Shown: positions 9,901-19,885, numbered from the stretch's first letter. The stretch is DNA of 37,071 nucleotides from Zygnema cylindricum (GCA_037447655.1 JBBHKE010002324.1:1-37071); one strand, 5' to 3'. The notes: a model not told the origin generated them from the sequence alone. Numbers and translations are program-made.

Positions 9901-12900
9901 TCTCCCTCTCTCTCCCTCTATGCATCTTGCTATTTGCATTTCTTTTGAAAAGCTCCAAATCATGCCTTTCGAGATGCATCTCCTTTTTCTCCAAGTGTTG
10001 CTGTTTTTGTGTGCATTATTCCGACGTAGGGGTCTTCTTGAATATTAAATTTGAGGCTTTTTCTTTTCATTCTTGTACCTTTTATTTTTAAGGTCATTTT
10101 TTATTCCTGCCCGGACTTTTTCATTCGAGACCATATTTCCTTCGTGTTGTGGAATAAGTTACAGTTTGTTCCCGTTGCCATTATGGGACTAGATGCTACT
10201 TTCAGATGTGTATTTTGGCACTGTCATATGTTCTTTTCTTTGTATTTTCTTGTACTTCTAATCATCATATTGACTTTATGAGCCGTTTCTCAAACCCCAA
10301 TCAAGATGATTTTATTACCCCAACGGAGTCTTTAAAAATTAGGCTCAATTGAACTCTTTCATAAACCCCATAAGCTCCTACAAATGACCCATAAAAGAGC
10401 CTCTTTTCAATCCCCCAAGACTAAAAAAACCATCCCTCTAAACCAAAACTTTTTTTTTTTTTTTTGCTGTAGGCTAGTCGTCTTGGCATTACCACTGTGG
10501 TTTCCACAGATTCTATACGGCATATGATGAGAAGTTTTGCGAGTGAACAAGAAAATCCACTTTTATGGGCCTCAACATACCACGCTGGGGAATTTCTTGA
10601 CCCAGTAGCTGTTGCTGAAGCAAAGGCAAAAAAACGATCTTCAAAGCCTTCTGGTGTACAGAACTCGAGTAGGAGTAATTCATTGCCTAGTTCAAATAGT
10701 GTGGAAATAGAGACTAAGGATGAGTGTGTGAGTGCGAGGCAAGACGGAAAGGAGGAGAAGCGAGATATTTTGGAAGCCTCAATCACTGAGAAGGAACTTG
10801 CAGTCCAAGGATTTAAGCACAGTGTGAAATGGTCATTGACTCCCTTGACCGTCTGATAACACGGTGGGAGAAGCAACGAGAGTCAGCAATTGTGGAGGGC
10901 GTCCATTTAAGCCTCAACTTTGTTGTGAGATTTCACTCACCTAAAAGATAAATGAAGCCCAATTGGATTACGTCTGGTTGTTATGCTTCCTGCTTTGACA
11001 GGATTATCCTACATGATTTTAAAGGAAGAGTTTTTTTGCTGAGGGTTTGTTTTTTGTTTTTTCTTTTGTTCCTTTGTTCGTTTGCTCGTTTGTTTGTTGG
11101 TTCTTTTCTTTGTTTTTTAATTTCTCTGGTTGTTTGTCAGTTGTTGGTCTTTTGGTCTGTTGTCCATTGGTTTTGTTCATTTGCTGGTTGGTTGGTTTGC
11201 TTGTTCATCAGTTGGTCGTCTGGTTTGGTTTATGTGTTTTGTTTGTTTCTTTGTTTGTTAACCCGGTCCCTGTTGTTTGGAAAATGGTCAGCAAACTTAC
11301 TTGTTTTTTTGGTGTTTGGATCGAGCTGTTTGCAGATGACCTTAATGAAGAAACATCCATCCATCATTCCATTTATGGTGTATATTAGTGATGAAACCAA
11401 GCACCTTGAGCGTTTCGCCGTGAGAGCCAAATACATGACCCTTGATCCGGCACGTAATAAGTACGTAAAGTACATCAGGAATATACGAACTATTCAAGAT
11501 TATCTCTGTAAACGAGCGGATAAGCATCTAGTCCCCAAGGTACAAAAACCTTTTCCCCTCTGTCTGCAAATCCATTAGTGTAGTTTTTGTTATTACTACT
11601 GGCACATCAGGTATTCATGGTTTTCCACGCTGTGACTTCTCTTTAATGAAAATTCTGATTATTTGATGTTGGGAGAGTGTGTCTACCTTGGATAGGCCAG
11701 CGCAGTTGTATGCCGGCATATTCAGTCTTTTGATTGGATTTTCTTTTTATTATCCCAACATTTTGGGTCTGTCCTTTCTGTTAGTTTGCATCTCCTTTTC
11801 GCCCTGTAGTTCCCTCTTTTGATCTCAGTTGTTGAACCGTCGCGCTTGTCTGATGGTGATAGTTTATGTTTTAGCAAAGAGACTCTCTTCATGTATTATA
11901 AGCTTTCTGTTTTTCTATACATATTTATTTTGTACCGACAATTTTGTATTTTAGCAAAGAGATTATCTCTCTTCTTGTATCACATGTTTTCTGTTTTCTG
12001 TTTTTATAGCCTAAACCTAGTCTCGGGGTTTTAGACAGGTTAATCATATGAACGTTGTCTAAAGTTTAAACTTTGTTCTGTGCAGGTTAATAATACGAAT
12101 GTCGATAAAAGTGTTGCGGCTATCCACGCTACAGTCTTCGCATGTTTGCGTCGCTGTGCTGCGGGTGAAATTCTTTATGATCAAATACATAACACAGTCC
12201 CGGGAGTTTTTGAGGAATATCAAAGTCAATATGCTGCATCAGACTGGAGTTCGAAAGGCATGTTTCAGCTTATCCAGCTCCAAGGAGCCCACCGCAATTC
12301 TCTCTCATTGGTCCACAACCATGGCCCTATTACGAAGCTATGGCCTGTCTCCATGGAAAATACAGGAGGAGTGCTTGTACCAATGACACGGAAGCTTCCG
12401 AATGGCTTTGACGCTTCAGTTCCCATGAAATCAGTCGAACCCAATTCAGTTTTACAGTCTTTGTCTACTTTGTCGACTGGCGGGAAAGGAGTTTTAATGG
12501 TCCATGAAAGTGGATCTGGTCAAAAACTAAAACCTGACGATGAAACTTTGTCTACTGAACCCTCGCAAAAAAGAAATGTTGATAATTGGACAGTCGGATT
12601 TGATGCTCAAGGCAACAGACTGATTACGAACTCCGGTTCTCGCGAAATCAATACAGATGTCTACGGAACAGGAGAAGGAGACAAACGTTATGAACAACTT
12701 TATGTATCCGTGGACCCACATCAAAATTTTGACAATTTCCCAATGAGGTCGCCTAGACCAGTTGACCGAAGCCGGGCTATGATGGGGAGTAATAATCCCC
12801 AGTTTGTTCCTAAGCTCGTAGGCCCTGGTTCACCTGTCCATGTCCGTTTTGGAGGCCATGGATTGAACATGTGTACGGCAGAACCAGGATTGAGTAGTAC

Positions 12901-15094
12901 ATATAGTAGTAGTGTGGAGGAACAAGTACGGGAGGAATATGGCCGATTATTGGGAGCTGTTCCAGTACTGACGGAGGAGCAATGATTGGCGCCCACCAAA
13001 GGGTAAGAACGACACATGCAGTATTTTTAATCACTTGAATAAGATGGTTTTTTCTATGTAGATTGTTTTATGCATGAATGTCTAGGTTTGCGAAAAATCT
13101 TGTGTGTGGGGTGTCTTTTGTAGGCTTGAAGCTGGATCAAGGTAAATATTATAAAGAGTCAACCATTGTTAAAGAAACAAAATAGAACTGCTGTAAAAAA
13201 ACTGCAACAGAAATATCTGAATGTTTTTTTTGCAACATTGTACCACCGACGTCACTGTTAGTGTTTATGCTTTTCTTTTGGCTACGACTTTTTCTGGCTG
13301 AAAAATATTATAATTGTGTTGATAGCACTATTCGGATGGGCAGTTTAATATCTTCAACAAAAGTGAGTGTGCGTCACATAACACAGTGCTCACGAGTATG
13401 GTAATGTTGAAAGTCTGTTCATGTATTTGCAGTTCTCGGATGAATCTTTTCTAATCCTTAAGAGTCAGATAGATGTGGAGATGTAATGTAAGACTGATAC
13501 CATTTGTTGTTTGTTTTGTATTTCCAGTACTCAGATGAAGCTGTTGCGATGTCGGAAAGTGACGAAGAGGAGGAATCTGCGAGTGGAAGTGATGAAGATT
13601 ATGAGAACGATAATATGTTACAAGAGGCTGAGGTATACATTCATTGCTATTAGATCTTCTAACTCTTATTCGGTTGTGGGAATTTTTTTATTGACTCAAA
13701 ATTGTAAAATATTGTTATATCATTGATTAAATAAGCGAATCCAATTTCCAACCATAAAATAGTTTTTGTTTATATTAAGACCGGTTTAACTTTAAGAAGA
13801 AAACAGTAGCAGTAATAGAGGTGAAAGTGTGGTGTTCCATAATATTGTGGAACTTGTCGCTGATCCATGGAAACTCGTAGAATTAATGTGGTTTTCATAT
13901 GTTTTAAAGACAACTTATCATTCTTTATCTTGTTTTGTTTTCAGCCAAAGCTTGTAGGATAAACTGACCAATGGTTATCTCCATTTTGCTCTTTTTGCTC
14001 CTCATTTGTGAAGTCAGTCTCATCCAAAGTTGGCCGTCTTGTTTTCTTTTTCACTTATATTCGAAATGGACAAAAAACACAGCCATACCATCATCAGCTT
14101 CTTTCCATTAACATTCTTTCATATGGAGACGAGAAAGAAGTCACGGGAATCGCAAACTAAAGACGTAAAATTGAATTTTGCATAAATTTAATTTTTGCAG
14201 GAAGGGTCAGTGGACGAGGATGAAAGTTTTATGCAAAGTGATGACGAACAAGGATTGAGTGGAGATGAGCATGATGATGAGGGAGGATGGTTTGATGGGG
14301 AAGAGGATGGACTTGACGATGGTGATACTTTCTACTTTTCCTCCCGTCATCCGTCTCCAAACTGTATATACCGCCAGGGAGAAAGAGAAGAAGAGGTTTA
14401 CAGTGGAGCAAATGGAGGCTCAAACAGTGGTCGACTGAAAAATATCGATGAGTTGAGTGGTGAACCTCTGGAAAAACATATGAGATTTCCTTTTGGTCAA
14501 GGGTTGTTGAAAAGCATGTCTTCTTCCTCGATCAGTGAGAGACAACAAAGAAGGCATTCGGACGGTGGCAAGTTTTTGTTATCTCAGTCGAGATTAGAAC
14601 GGGAATCTGTTGGAGGTAGCATAGAACACTCAATTCAACGGCGACATAAAAAAGGTGTGATGAGTAGAAGTCATGGCCTTTCCTCCAGTGGACACAACAC
14701 ATATACTAGATGCTCTTGTGGAAACGACACACGGACAAAAAACTGTTTTTTGGGCGGTACCGGTCATATTACGGTAAGGCACGAGGGTCATTTGGATGCC
14801 GGGGATCTTGTACCGAATCTTGGGTACAGCATTCTTTGTCATGACAATGGAGTACCCGTAGACGCGAATAACGGTAGGAGACAGGAACACGGTGAATACG
14901 CAGATGACGTGGGTATGTCGGCTAGAATTGTTAATAATAAGTACCCGAAATCAAATTCTGAGGGAGGTCTTCCATTGCGAGACAATTGTAATACCTGTAA
15001 CTGGAGAGCTTCTAATGGGGCTTTAGGAGAGACCAGAAAAGTTAATCCGCAACCTCATCCAGGGTTTAGAAAACGCGCAGTGAGCAGTTCTTGA
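6843..15094 (+). CDS. LPA1-like: LPA1-like P-loop kinase (plant 2-phosphoglycerate-kinase-related protein), eight exons, two apparent frameshifts
   Basis: Exons by GT-AG logic: 6843-6998, 8156-8778, 9474-9555, 10473-10924, 11336-11539, 12086-13002, 13528-13632, 14201-15094 (TGA). The product would be about 1,140 residues, longer than the roughly 720-740 of rice and Arabidopsis homologues mainly because of long low-complexity linkers. Seen: an N-terminal block [20 protein letters not shown], a Walker A motif GTSGCGKST (about residues 274-282), [23 protein letters not shown] and the conserved [11 protein letters not shown] / IRNIRTIQ blocks, then an acidic C-terminal part (EGSVDED). Known: rice LPA1 affects seed phytic acid, and the family resembles archaeal 2-phosphoglycerate kinase; the substrate in plants is unsettled. 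The spliced length is two bases short of a multiple of three: exons 4 and 6 each lack one base relative to the frame continued by the next exon. Either the gene is decaying or the assembly has two single-base errors. Confidence 0.85.
7500..7760 (+). repeat. Pyrimidine-rich tract in intron 1
   Basis: A long C/T-dominated stretch (CTCCCCCTCTCTC type) deep inside intron 1. Similar tracts occur in intron 2 (about 9310-9430) and intron 3 (about 9720-9925). They create long spurious open frames rich in Ser, Leu and Pro on one strand and Glu, Arg and Gly on the other. No codon-level conservation is apparent. Confidence 0.8.
8156..8778 (+). CDS. LPA1-like: LPA1-like gene, exon 2
   Basis: Acceptor TTTTTGCAG|ATAAGC, donor CCTGCAG|GTAACA, ending in phase 2 (the AG of an Arg codon completed by G in exon 3). 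It encodes [13 protein letters not shown], a long Ser/Asn/Glu-rich linker with no clear domain, and then the conserved block [20 protein letters not shown] followed by [12 protein letters not shown] leading into the P-loop. The linker accounts for much of the extra length over seed-plant homologues. Confidence 0.85.
9474..9555 (+). CDS. LPA1-like: LPA1-like gene, exon 3 (Walker A)
   Basis: Acceptor GTTTTTCAG|GCTGCG, donor CTTTTG|GTGAGT. It encodes [20 protein letters not shown] followed by STLSSLL. The Walker A lysine and Ser/Thr that bind nucleotide phosphates are intact. The exon ends in phase 0 and joins cleanly to [14 protein letters not shown] in exon 4. Confidence 0.9.
9720..9925 (+). 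repeat. (CTCCCT)n / (CT)n microsatellite in intron 3
   Basis: Almost pure pyrimidine sequence with CTCCCT and CTCT units, longest at about 9846-9922. It can adopt a triplex-type structure and is prone to slippage. It lies between the P-loop exon and exon 4. The open frames across it are artefacts of the repeat. Confidence 0.85.
10473..10924 (+). CDS. LPA1-like: LPA1-like gene, exon 4, with an apparent 1-base deletion near 10817
   Basis: Acceptor after a long T run (TTTGCTGTAG|GCTAGT), donor TTTGTT|GTGAGA. The first frame reads [20 protein letters not shown] to VQGFK at 10815-10817 and then hits TGA at 10853-10855. Conserved sequence resumes one base out of register ([28 protein letters not shown]) and continues in phase 0 into exon 5. 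The exon is 452 nt where 453 would be needed. The break lies between conserved kinase blocks, so the unbroken frame is clearly ancestral. Confidence 0.85.
11336..11539 (+). CDS. LPA1-like: LPA1-like gene, exon 5
   Basis: 68 codons, acceptor GTTTGCAG|ATGACC, donor CCCAAG|GTACAA, phase 0 at both ends. It encodes [20 protein letters not shown], then [14 protein letters not shown] and [20 protein letters not shown], the most conserved stretch of the plant family. No break is visible. Confidence 0.9.
12086..13002 (+). CDS. LPA1-like: LPA1-like gene, exon 6, with a probable second 1-base deletion near its 3' end
   Basis: Acceptor TGTGCAG|GTTAAT. It encodes [20 protein letters not shown], then [13 protein letters not shown] and LWPVS, and later [11 protein letters not shown], all with counterparts in plant homologues. 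This frame stops at TGA 12983-12985, yet the best donor is AAAGG|GTAAGA at 13003. In the frame shifted by one missing base the exon ends ...AMIGAHQR and joins exon 7 (YSDEAV) in phase 0. The exon is 917 nt, one short of a multiple of three. The alternative is an earlier in-frame donor such as GAACAA|GTACGG at about 12928. I favour a frameshift between about 12880 and 12960. Confidence 0.7.
13528..13632 (+). CDS. LPA1-like: LPA1-like gene, exon 7 (acidic)
   Basis: 35 codons, acceptor TATTTCCAG|TACTCA, donor GCTGAG|GTATAC. It encodes [20 protein letters not shown] followed by SDEDYENDN, an acidic Ser-rich stretch like the one before the EGSVDED block of plant LPA1 proteins. Such stretches are common casein-kinase-2 targets (inference). 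Confidence 0.8.
14201..15094 (+). CDS. LPA1-like: LPA1-like gene, exon 8 and stop
   Basis: Acceptor ATTTTTGCAG|GAAGGG. 297 codons and TGA at 15092-15094. It starts [17 protein letters not shown], matching the family's acidic block, and continues as a Ser/Gly/Arg-rich, probably disordered tail with a short Cys-containing patch ([14 protein letters not shown]). The last codons and the stop fall in the first degenerate unit of the 33-bp minisatellite that follows, so the exact C-terminus may be recent. Confidence 0.8.
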   Translation, partial: EGSVDEDESFMQSDDEQGLSGDEHDDEGGWFDGEEDGLDDGDTFYFSSRHPSPNCIYRQGEREEEVYSGANGGSNSGRLKNIDELSGEPLEKHMRFPFGQGLLKSMSSSSISERQQRRHSDGGKFLLSQSRLERESVGGSIEHSIQRRHKKGVMSRSHGLSSSGHNTYTRCSCGNDTRTKNCFLGGTGHITVRHEGHLDAGDLVPNLGYSILCHDNGVPVDANNGRRQEHGEYADDVGMSARIVNNKYPKSNSEGGLPLRDNCNTCNWRASNGALGETRKVNPQPHPGFRKRAVSSS

Positions 15095-15440
15095 TTGGAC
15101 GGTTCAGAGTGGAACTTACTCTCTTCGTTGGAGGCTTCACATTCTGAGACAATTTCCTTCTTTGAAGGGTTACAGATTCAAACAGCTCTCTTCTTCAGAG
15201 GGTTCAGGGCTGAACTGTTCTCTTAATTGGTTCGGATTGTGGACTGTTCTCCTAATCGAGGGTTCGGATTGTTGACTGTTCTCTTAATTGGACGGTTCGG
15301 ATCGTTGACTGTTCTCTTAATTGGACAGTTCGGATCGTTGACTGTTCTCTTAATTGGACGGTTCGGATCGTTGACTGTTCTCTTAATTGCGGTTCAGATC
15401 GTGGACTGTTCTCTAGATTGGAGGTTTCAGATTGTGAAAT
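15070..15440 (+). repeat. 33-bp minisatellite overlapping the stop codon and 3' flank of the LPA1-like gene
   Basis: Units of the form GTTCGGATCGTTGACTGTTC + TCTTAATTGGACG recur with GTTCGGA at 15262, 15295, 15328 and 15361 (spacing exactly 33), then 31 to the next. More degenerate units run upstream to about 15070, so that GAGCAGTTCTTGATTGGAC, which holds the TGA stop, is itself a diverged unit. Since 33 is divisible by three, the array stays open for long stretches in the frame of exon 8 (11-residue periodicity, RFGSLTVLLIG) after a TAA near 15222. Probably 3' UTR rather than protein. Confidence 0.85.
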
Positions 15441-16696
15441 GTCATGGGAGGTTGAGGAGGTTAGTGGAAAGCTAGAAGGCCTGTGAATGGGATTGGGATG
15501 TACCGTAGATGGTGAAGGTTGTTGAAACAAACCATCTGTTTCTGATTGCTGTTTGTATGGAGTTCATGTATAGTTTTTCACTGAGTAGGCTTTTTATATG
15601 GCAAAGATTGATGTCCAGATGAATCTGGTGGAGTTTGATGAGTGGTTCAGATGAATCTGGTCGAGATTTAAGTTAATCCAGGATGAGGTTTTTTTGTAAG
15701 AAATTATTACGGTGCTAAAGTGAAGTAGATAGTACGAAGGAAGTTGTAGATAATAACCTTGTAGGTGAGAACCTTTTAAAACTGTGTTTTGGGTTTTGCG
15801 TAAATGTGGTTTTTGAGTTCCCGCGATATAGTACAAGATTTGAGAAGGTATTGCTGTTAAGCTAAAACAATGGGGTGAATTTACCCAATTGTTTTTTAAG
15901 TGTAATATACCTTGAGGATTGCGAGTGAAGAAAGACGAAGTGACGTCTAAATCAGAATCCCTATAAAAGTAGAGTTCTAATACATGTACATGTGGTGATG
16001 TAATATGGAAATACAGGACTGTGAAGTGGTTTTTGATTACTTCTTGTTAACCTACTTTTTGACCTGTTTGGATGGATGCTCTTATGTTTCGCAGCTGGTA
16101 GAGTCTACCTAACAAGAAAACAAGAATCTTTTAGCAAGAAATCGAGTCCCCCTAACAAGCAATGAAGGGGATATTTAACTGAAAATTGTATCTCCCTAAA
16201 AAAAATCGATAGTCTAGTGATCAAGGAATTGTAAGTCTTCCTAAAAATAAATCGGGAGTCTCCCTAACAAGAATTCAGGAGTCTGCCAAACAGGAAGTCG
16301 AGAGATGAGCATGGAGGTGATAAGACACTTCCTCTCCAAGGAAGCCATTGGAGCCACACGTGTAGCAGGGACAACTCAACTCTCCCGTTGAGATGGGGAG
16401 CATCGCCCATTTAGTATAACACAAACAATTCCCAAATAGTAAAATACAATCCTCAATGCATGAATGTGAGCCTCAAAACCAAATTCGTATCATAGGCTCT
16501 TTGGGATTCTTTCTTAAACAATCAATGCTGATACTTATCAAAACCGAATTAATAAGTACTCCCAAAATGAATACATCATTCTCGCTTCGAAGATCTTAAG
16601 TGTGAAAAGCGGAAGGCACATGTATATGCTATATCTGGCAACCCCGTCTAATAGGCTTATAATATTTGATAATCACGTAAAATACTTTAGTGACAT
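15441..16696. other. Intergenic; no gene seen; short CCTAACAAG repeats
   Basis: No supported coding region. Between about 16095 and 16290 the phrase GAGTCTCCCTAACAAG and variants (GAGTCCCCCTAACAAG, GAGTCTACCTAACAAG) recur several times at irregular spacing. The start of the minus-strand LINE remnant marks the right edge. Confidence 0.55.
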
Positions 16697-17339
16697 TGAA
16701 TTTAAAAGGCGATGGTAAACCATCTGAGTCCAGGGCTACAAAAGGGGTGGCCATGGCCAAAACTGAAAAACAACATGCAGGGCAAAAAAAACATAGAAAA
16801 GCAGAGTGAACACATAGAAATGGCACGTACAACAAAAGGCACTCAGACCGAAAAAGAAAAACCAAGCAACGCACTTAAACCAACACTACAACCTCAACCC
16901 CAACATAATTAAATACCGACAAAAAGCAATCTCATAAGTCCCCAAAGCCTGGGGAGCATGTTGAATGAGTTCCGAATCATTTCGACGATCCATAGCCGCA
17001 ATAGTTAATCGAAGGAGGATAGAAGCTTGCACTCGCTGTAAAGCCACACATAAACGCTTTCGAGGCAGAAGGGCTCACAGGTCCCCGTCGCTCGAATGAG
17101 TGCTACAAAGAAACTCATCGAACTCAAAACCCAAACAACCAAAGATCCCAACCGCTATCGGAATAAAGTCATCCATAAGGTCTCGGTGTGCATAACAACC
17201 CTCTTTCATTTTACCGGCGTTATGGGCGGCCACTACAACATGTCAAGCTGCTTCACCAACAATAGTAGCCGAAAGAGGTTTCACCCAAACAATGTCATCA
17301 AAGATGTGACGAGCACCATCGAGCAAAACAACATCGATG
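16697..17339 (-). mobile_element. LINE-type retrotransposon remnant, 3' part (minus strand), left of the copia insertion
   Basis: This is the reverse-complement counterpart of about 27685-28345 in the plus-strand LINE copy. Shared landmarks include the reverse complement of GCTCGATGGTGC at the copia junction, the ATGGCC-containing tail and the terminal TTAAATTCAAT. The frame encodes the C-terminal region of the element but is riddled with stops and indels. It is one half of a copy whose other half lies at 22867-23580, with the copia element inserted between. LINE family assignment rests on the reverse transcriptase of the plus copy. Confidence 0.7.
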
Positions 17340-18060
17340 TATTGAAAAGTAAGCTTTAGTAAGTCTTAGAAATTTGTTGGGAATAATTTTAGACCAGCTG
17401 TTCAATATTGACCAAATTTAGTGTATTTTTTTTGTAGTATCTACACGAATATTTATCTTTGAGTAAATTAGTGTGTAGGGCCGCCAATGAATGTGGACGT
17501 GATAAGAATCACCCGGATTTTTAGGGTATAGATATTGTTAATGGACAATTCTGGTCCAAACACTTAGATTTTTGTTAGGTGAACCATGTACATACGTTTT
17601 ACATGTTTTCTAGATCTTTTGAGTATTTAGTTCAATTAGGATTGATCAGTTCGACACAGAATCTACATTCTACACAAGAGTTAAGGAAATGAGAGCACTA
17701 AGTGCAGTTTAAGGTGTTTTGTGCTCTATCGTCTTTGATTTGCTTGTAGTACATGCTTTGTTTGGTTGAAAGACCTCTTTCATTTGTAGATACATATCTT
17801 AGAGTATTGATCTAGTCTGATAGGTATTCCTCTTTGGGTTTGCTTCCGCTAACATGTCTGATAATGGCTCAGCTCCCGTTGCAAGTGCTCCAATTAGCCC
17901 TAGTGCTCCACCTGCTCCTCCAGGGACGAATATCCCAACATGTGCAAGTGTGACTCCATGCCCATGACCTTCCTCCAGGGACGAATATCCCAACAGGTGC
18001 AAGTGTGACTCCTAGTGGGAGTGGATCACAGCCGAGTCTAAATGCCCATGACCTTCAACA
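17340..18060 (+). repeat. 5' LTR of the copia element (carries a broken gag start)
   Basis: 721 bp, against 682 bp for the 3' LTR. An ATG at 17854 opens a Ser/Ala/Pro-rich gag N-terminus (MSDNGSAPVAS). It is interrupted by a 55-bp tandem duplication (17918-17972 against 17973 onward) that adds a TGA and shifts the frame by one. The 3' LTR lacks the duplication and keeps this frame open to its last base. The LTR ends CCTTCAACA and the primer site follows without a gap. Confidence 0.85.
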
Positions 18061-19885
18061 GGTTACGGGCCCACCACCCAAATTGCCTGTTTTTGACAGA
18101 ACTGACTACTTATACTGGGAAGATATGTTGAGCTCATATTTCGAGGAGAGGGACTTGTCACCCATTGTGGAAGGAACAGCGGATGTGACCGCGCCAGATT
18201 GGAGAAAGAAGAGTCTTCACTGCCTCAACATCTTGAGGCAGTCAATGACAAAAGACTTGGTAATGTCGTATCTTGAGATGAAGAAAACTTTTGAAGTTTG
18301 GTTTAGTGTACGTGCTATGTATGTTCAGCTAGATTTTACTCTCCAGACTAACATAGTCACTCAGATTTTTGAATTTAAGTATTCTGGAGGTAGTATGTCA
18401 GATCATTGCCATGCTATGAAAAGGTTGTTCCTTCAGAGTACTAGTGCAGGTGGGGACTTTTCACCACCTCAGCAGGCTATGTTGTTGATGAGAACTTTGC
18501 CCGATGAATATAAGGGAATCATGGATAGGCTTAGGGCTATTCCACAACGTCAATGGAACATAGCATTAGCAATTCAACTTATTTTGAGTGAAGAAGCTAA
18601 CCAGATGTCACAAAGAGGTAGTAGTAAGTCTGTTCAGGCAATAGCTAACCAGTTCTCGGATTCTAAGATTGGCAGTGGCAGTGCCAAAGGTAGTGGTCCT
18701 ATAAGGTCACCTTTGACATGTTACTACTGTGATGAAAAAGGGCATGTGTTCAGAATGTGTAATGCATACAAGAGAGCGAAAGCCACAAGAAATTTTCGCT
18801 CAGGATGGGACGAAAGCCGGGTACCTTCTCAATCAGGTGGTTGCCCAACTGCTCTCTTCAACGAACTTAAGGAGGAGGATGTGAGCAGCTTTCCCGACAA
18901 CAGTGAAAAGAAATACTTTGCGATGGCAGAAGCAACGGAAGGCGTGGAGGAAGACAAATGGATAATGGACTCCGGTGCATCAGCCCACATGTGCCGCAAT
19001 CGCCATCTATTTGAGATTATTCAATCTATTTCACCCATCAAAATTTATATTAGTGATGATACCTTTGTTGAGTCAAAAGGAAAGGGGAGGGTGTCATTTA
19101 TGTTGAACATAGAGGGAAAACCTGTGAAAAGGGTTTTGGAAGATGTGTTGCATGTCTTAGCTTTTAGAAGATTTTTTTTCTCTACGTCAGTGGTAGAAAA
19201 GAAAGGTTTTAAAACTATATCTGAGAATGGAAAGAAAACAGTGAGTAAGAATGGGAAAATAGCTGCAGAGGGATTTGCTGGAGGAAACAATTTGTATCGG
19301 TTGAGTCTTGCAAATGATAATGACAATGATGTTACGTACTCAAGTGTAATCAGTGATTGTGATTTATGGCATAAACATTTAGGACATGTGAATTATGATA
19401 GATTAGAAAAGATGGTAAATCAAAAAATGGTGGAAGGTGTAAAAAAAAGTCAAAAACCAGCATCAAATGTATGTGATGGTTGTGCAATGGGAAAAATTCA
19501 TAAGTTGCCTTTCCCTTCGCAAACTGATTATAGAAGTAGCAGGGTGTTAGACCTAATTTATTCAGATGTATGGGGGCCATCTAGGTATCCATCTGTGGGA
19601 GGTGCTAAGTTTATGCTTACCTTTACTGATGATTATAGTAGATTTACTACAATTTATTTTTTGAAAAGCAAGGAAGAAGTTTTTTCAAAATTTAAGGAGT
19701 ATAAGGCTTGGGTTGAAAACATGCATGAGAGAAAGATAGCGGGAATCAGATCTGATAATGGAGGGGAGTACATTTCTAATGAGTTTGCAGAATTCCTAAA
19801 ATTGCATGGTATCTCGCGTCAGCTAAGTGTTCCTTATTCTCCGGAACAAAACGGTGTTTTAGAGAGGATGAATAGGACCATATAA
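18005..19885 (+). pseudogene. copia gag-protease-integrase, ending at a nonsense codon in integrase
   Basis: A 626-residue open frame that begins past the 5' LTR duplication rather than at the true gag start. Residues 19-230 form a copia gag domain. A CCHC zinc knuckle has C239, C242, H247 and C252. The aspartic protease motif is WIMDSGASAHM (D322). The integrase zinc motif has H456/H461 with C490/C493, and the catalytic residues are D521, D584 and E620 with the typical 35-residue spacing of the last two. The frame ends at TAA 19883-19885 immediately after NRTI, while integrase homology continues in the same frame, so the stop is a mutation. All catalytic residues seen are intact. Confidence 0.9.
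18061..18077 (+). promoter_or_regulatory. Primer-binding site complementary to the anticodon arm of initiator tRNA-Met (half-tRNA priming)
   Basis: GGTTACGGGCCCACCAC directly abuts the LTR-terminal CA. It is complementary to the anticodon stem-loop of plant initiator tRNA-Met (GUGGUGGGCCCAUAACC) with one mismatch, rather than to the tRNA 3' end (TGGTATCAGAGC) that most plant copia elements use. Drosophila copia and yeast Ty5 use a cleaved 5' half of this tRNA. The same sequence without the mismatch sits at the same place in the second element (31025-31039, minus strand). Confidence 0.8.

Noticed and set aside
9655-10048. Long Ser/Leu/Pro-rich (plus) and Glu/Arg/Gly-rich (minus) open frames
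   Set aside because: They are products of the (CTCCCT)n microsatellite in intron 3.
10421-10876. 151-codon open frame on the minus strand
   Set aside because: It is the antisense shadow of exon 4 of the LPA1-like gene; the plus strand has family motifs and splice sites.
10952-11388. 208-codon hydrophobic frame before exon 5 that looks like a membrane protein
   Set aside because: It reads through a TTTG/TTGGTT-rich intron; only its last part ([13 protein letters not shown] onward) is exon 5.
15252-15530. Repeat protein (REQSTIRTVQL units) on the minus strand
   Set aside because: A 33-bp minisatellite is open in several frames by construction; there is no start context, homologue or domain.
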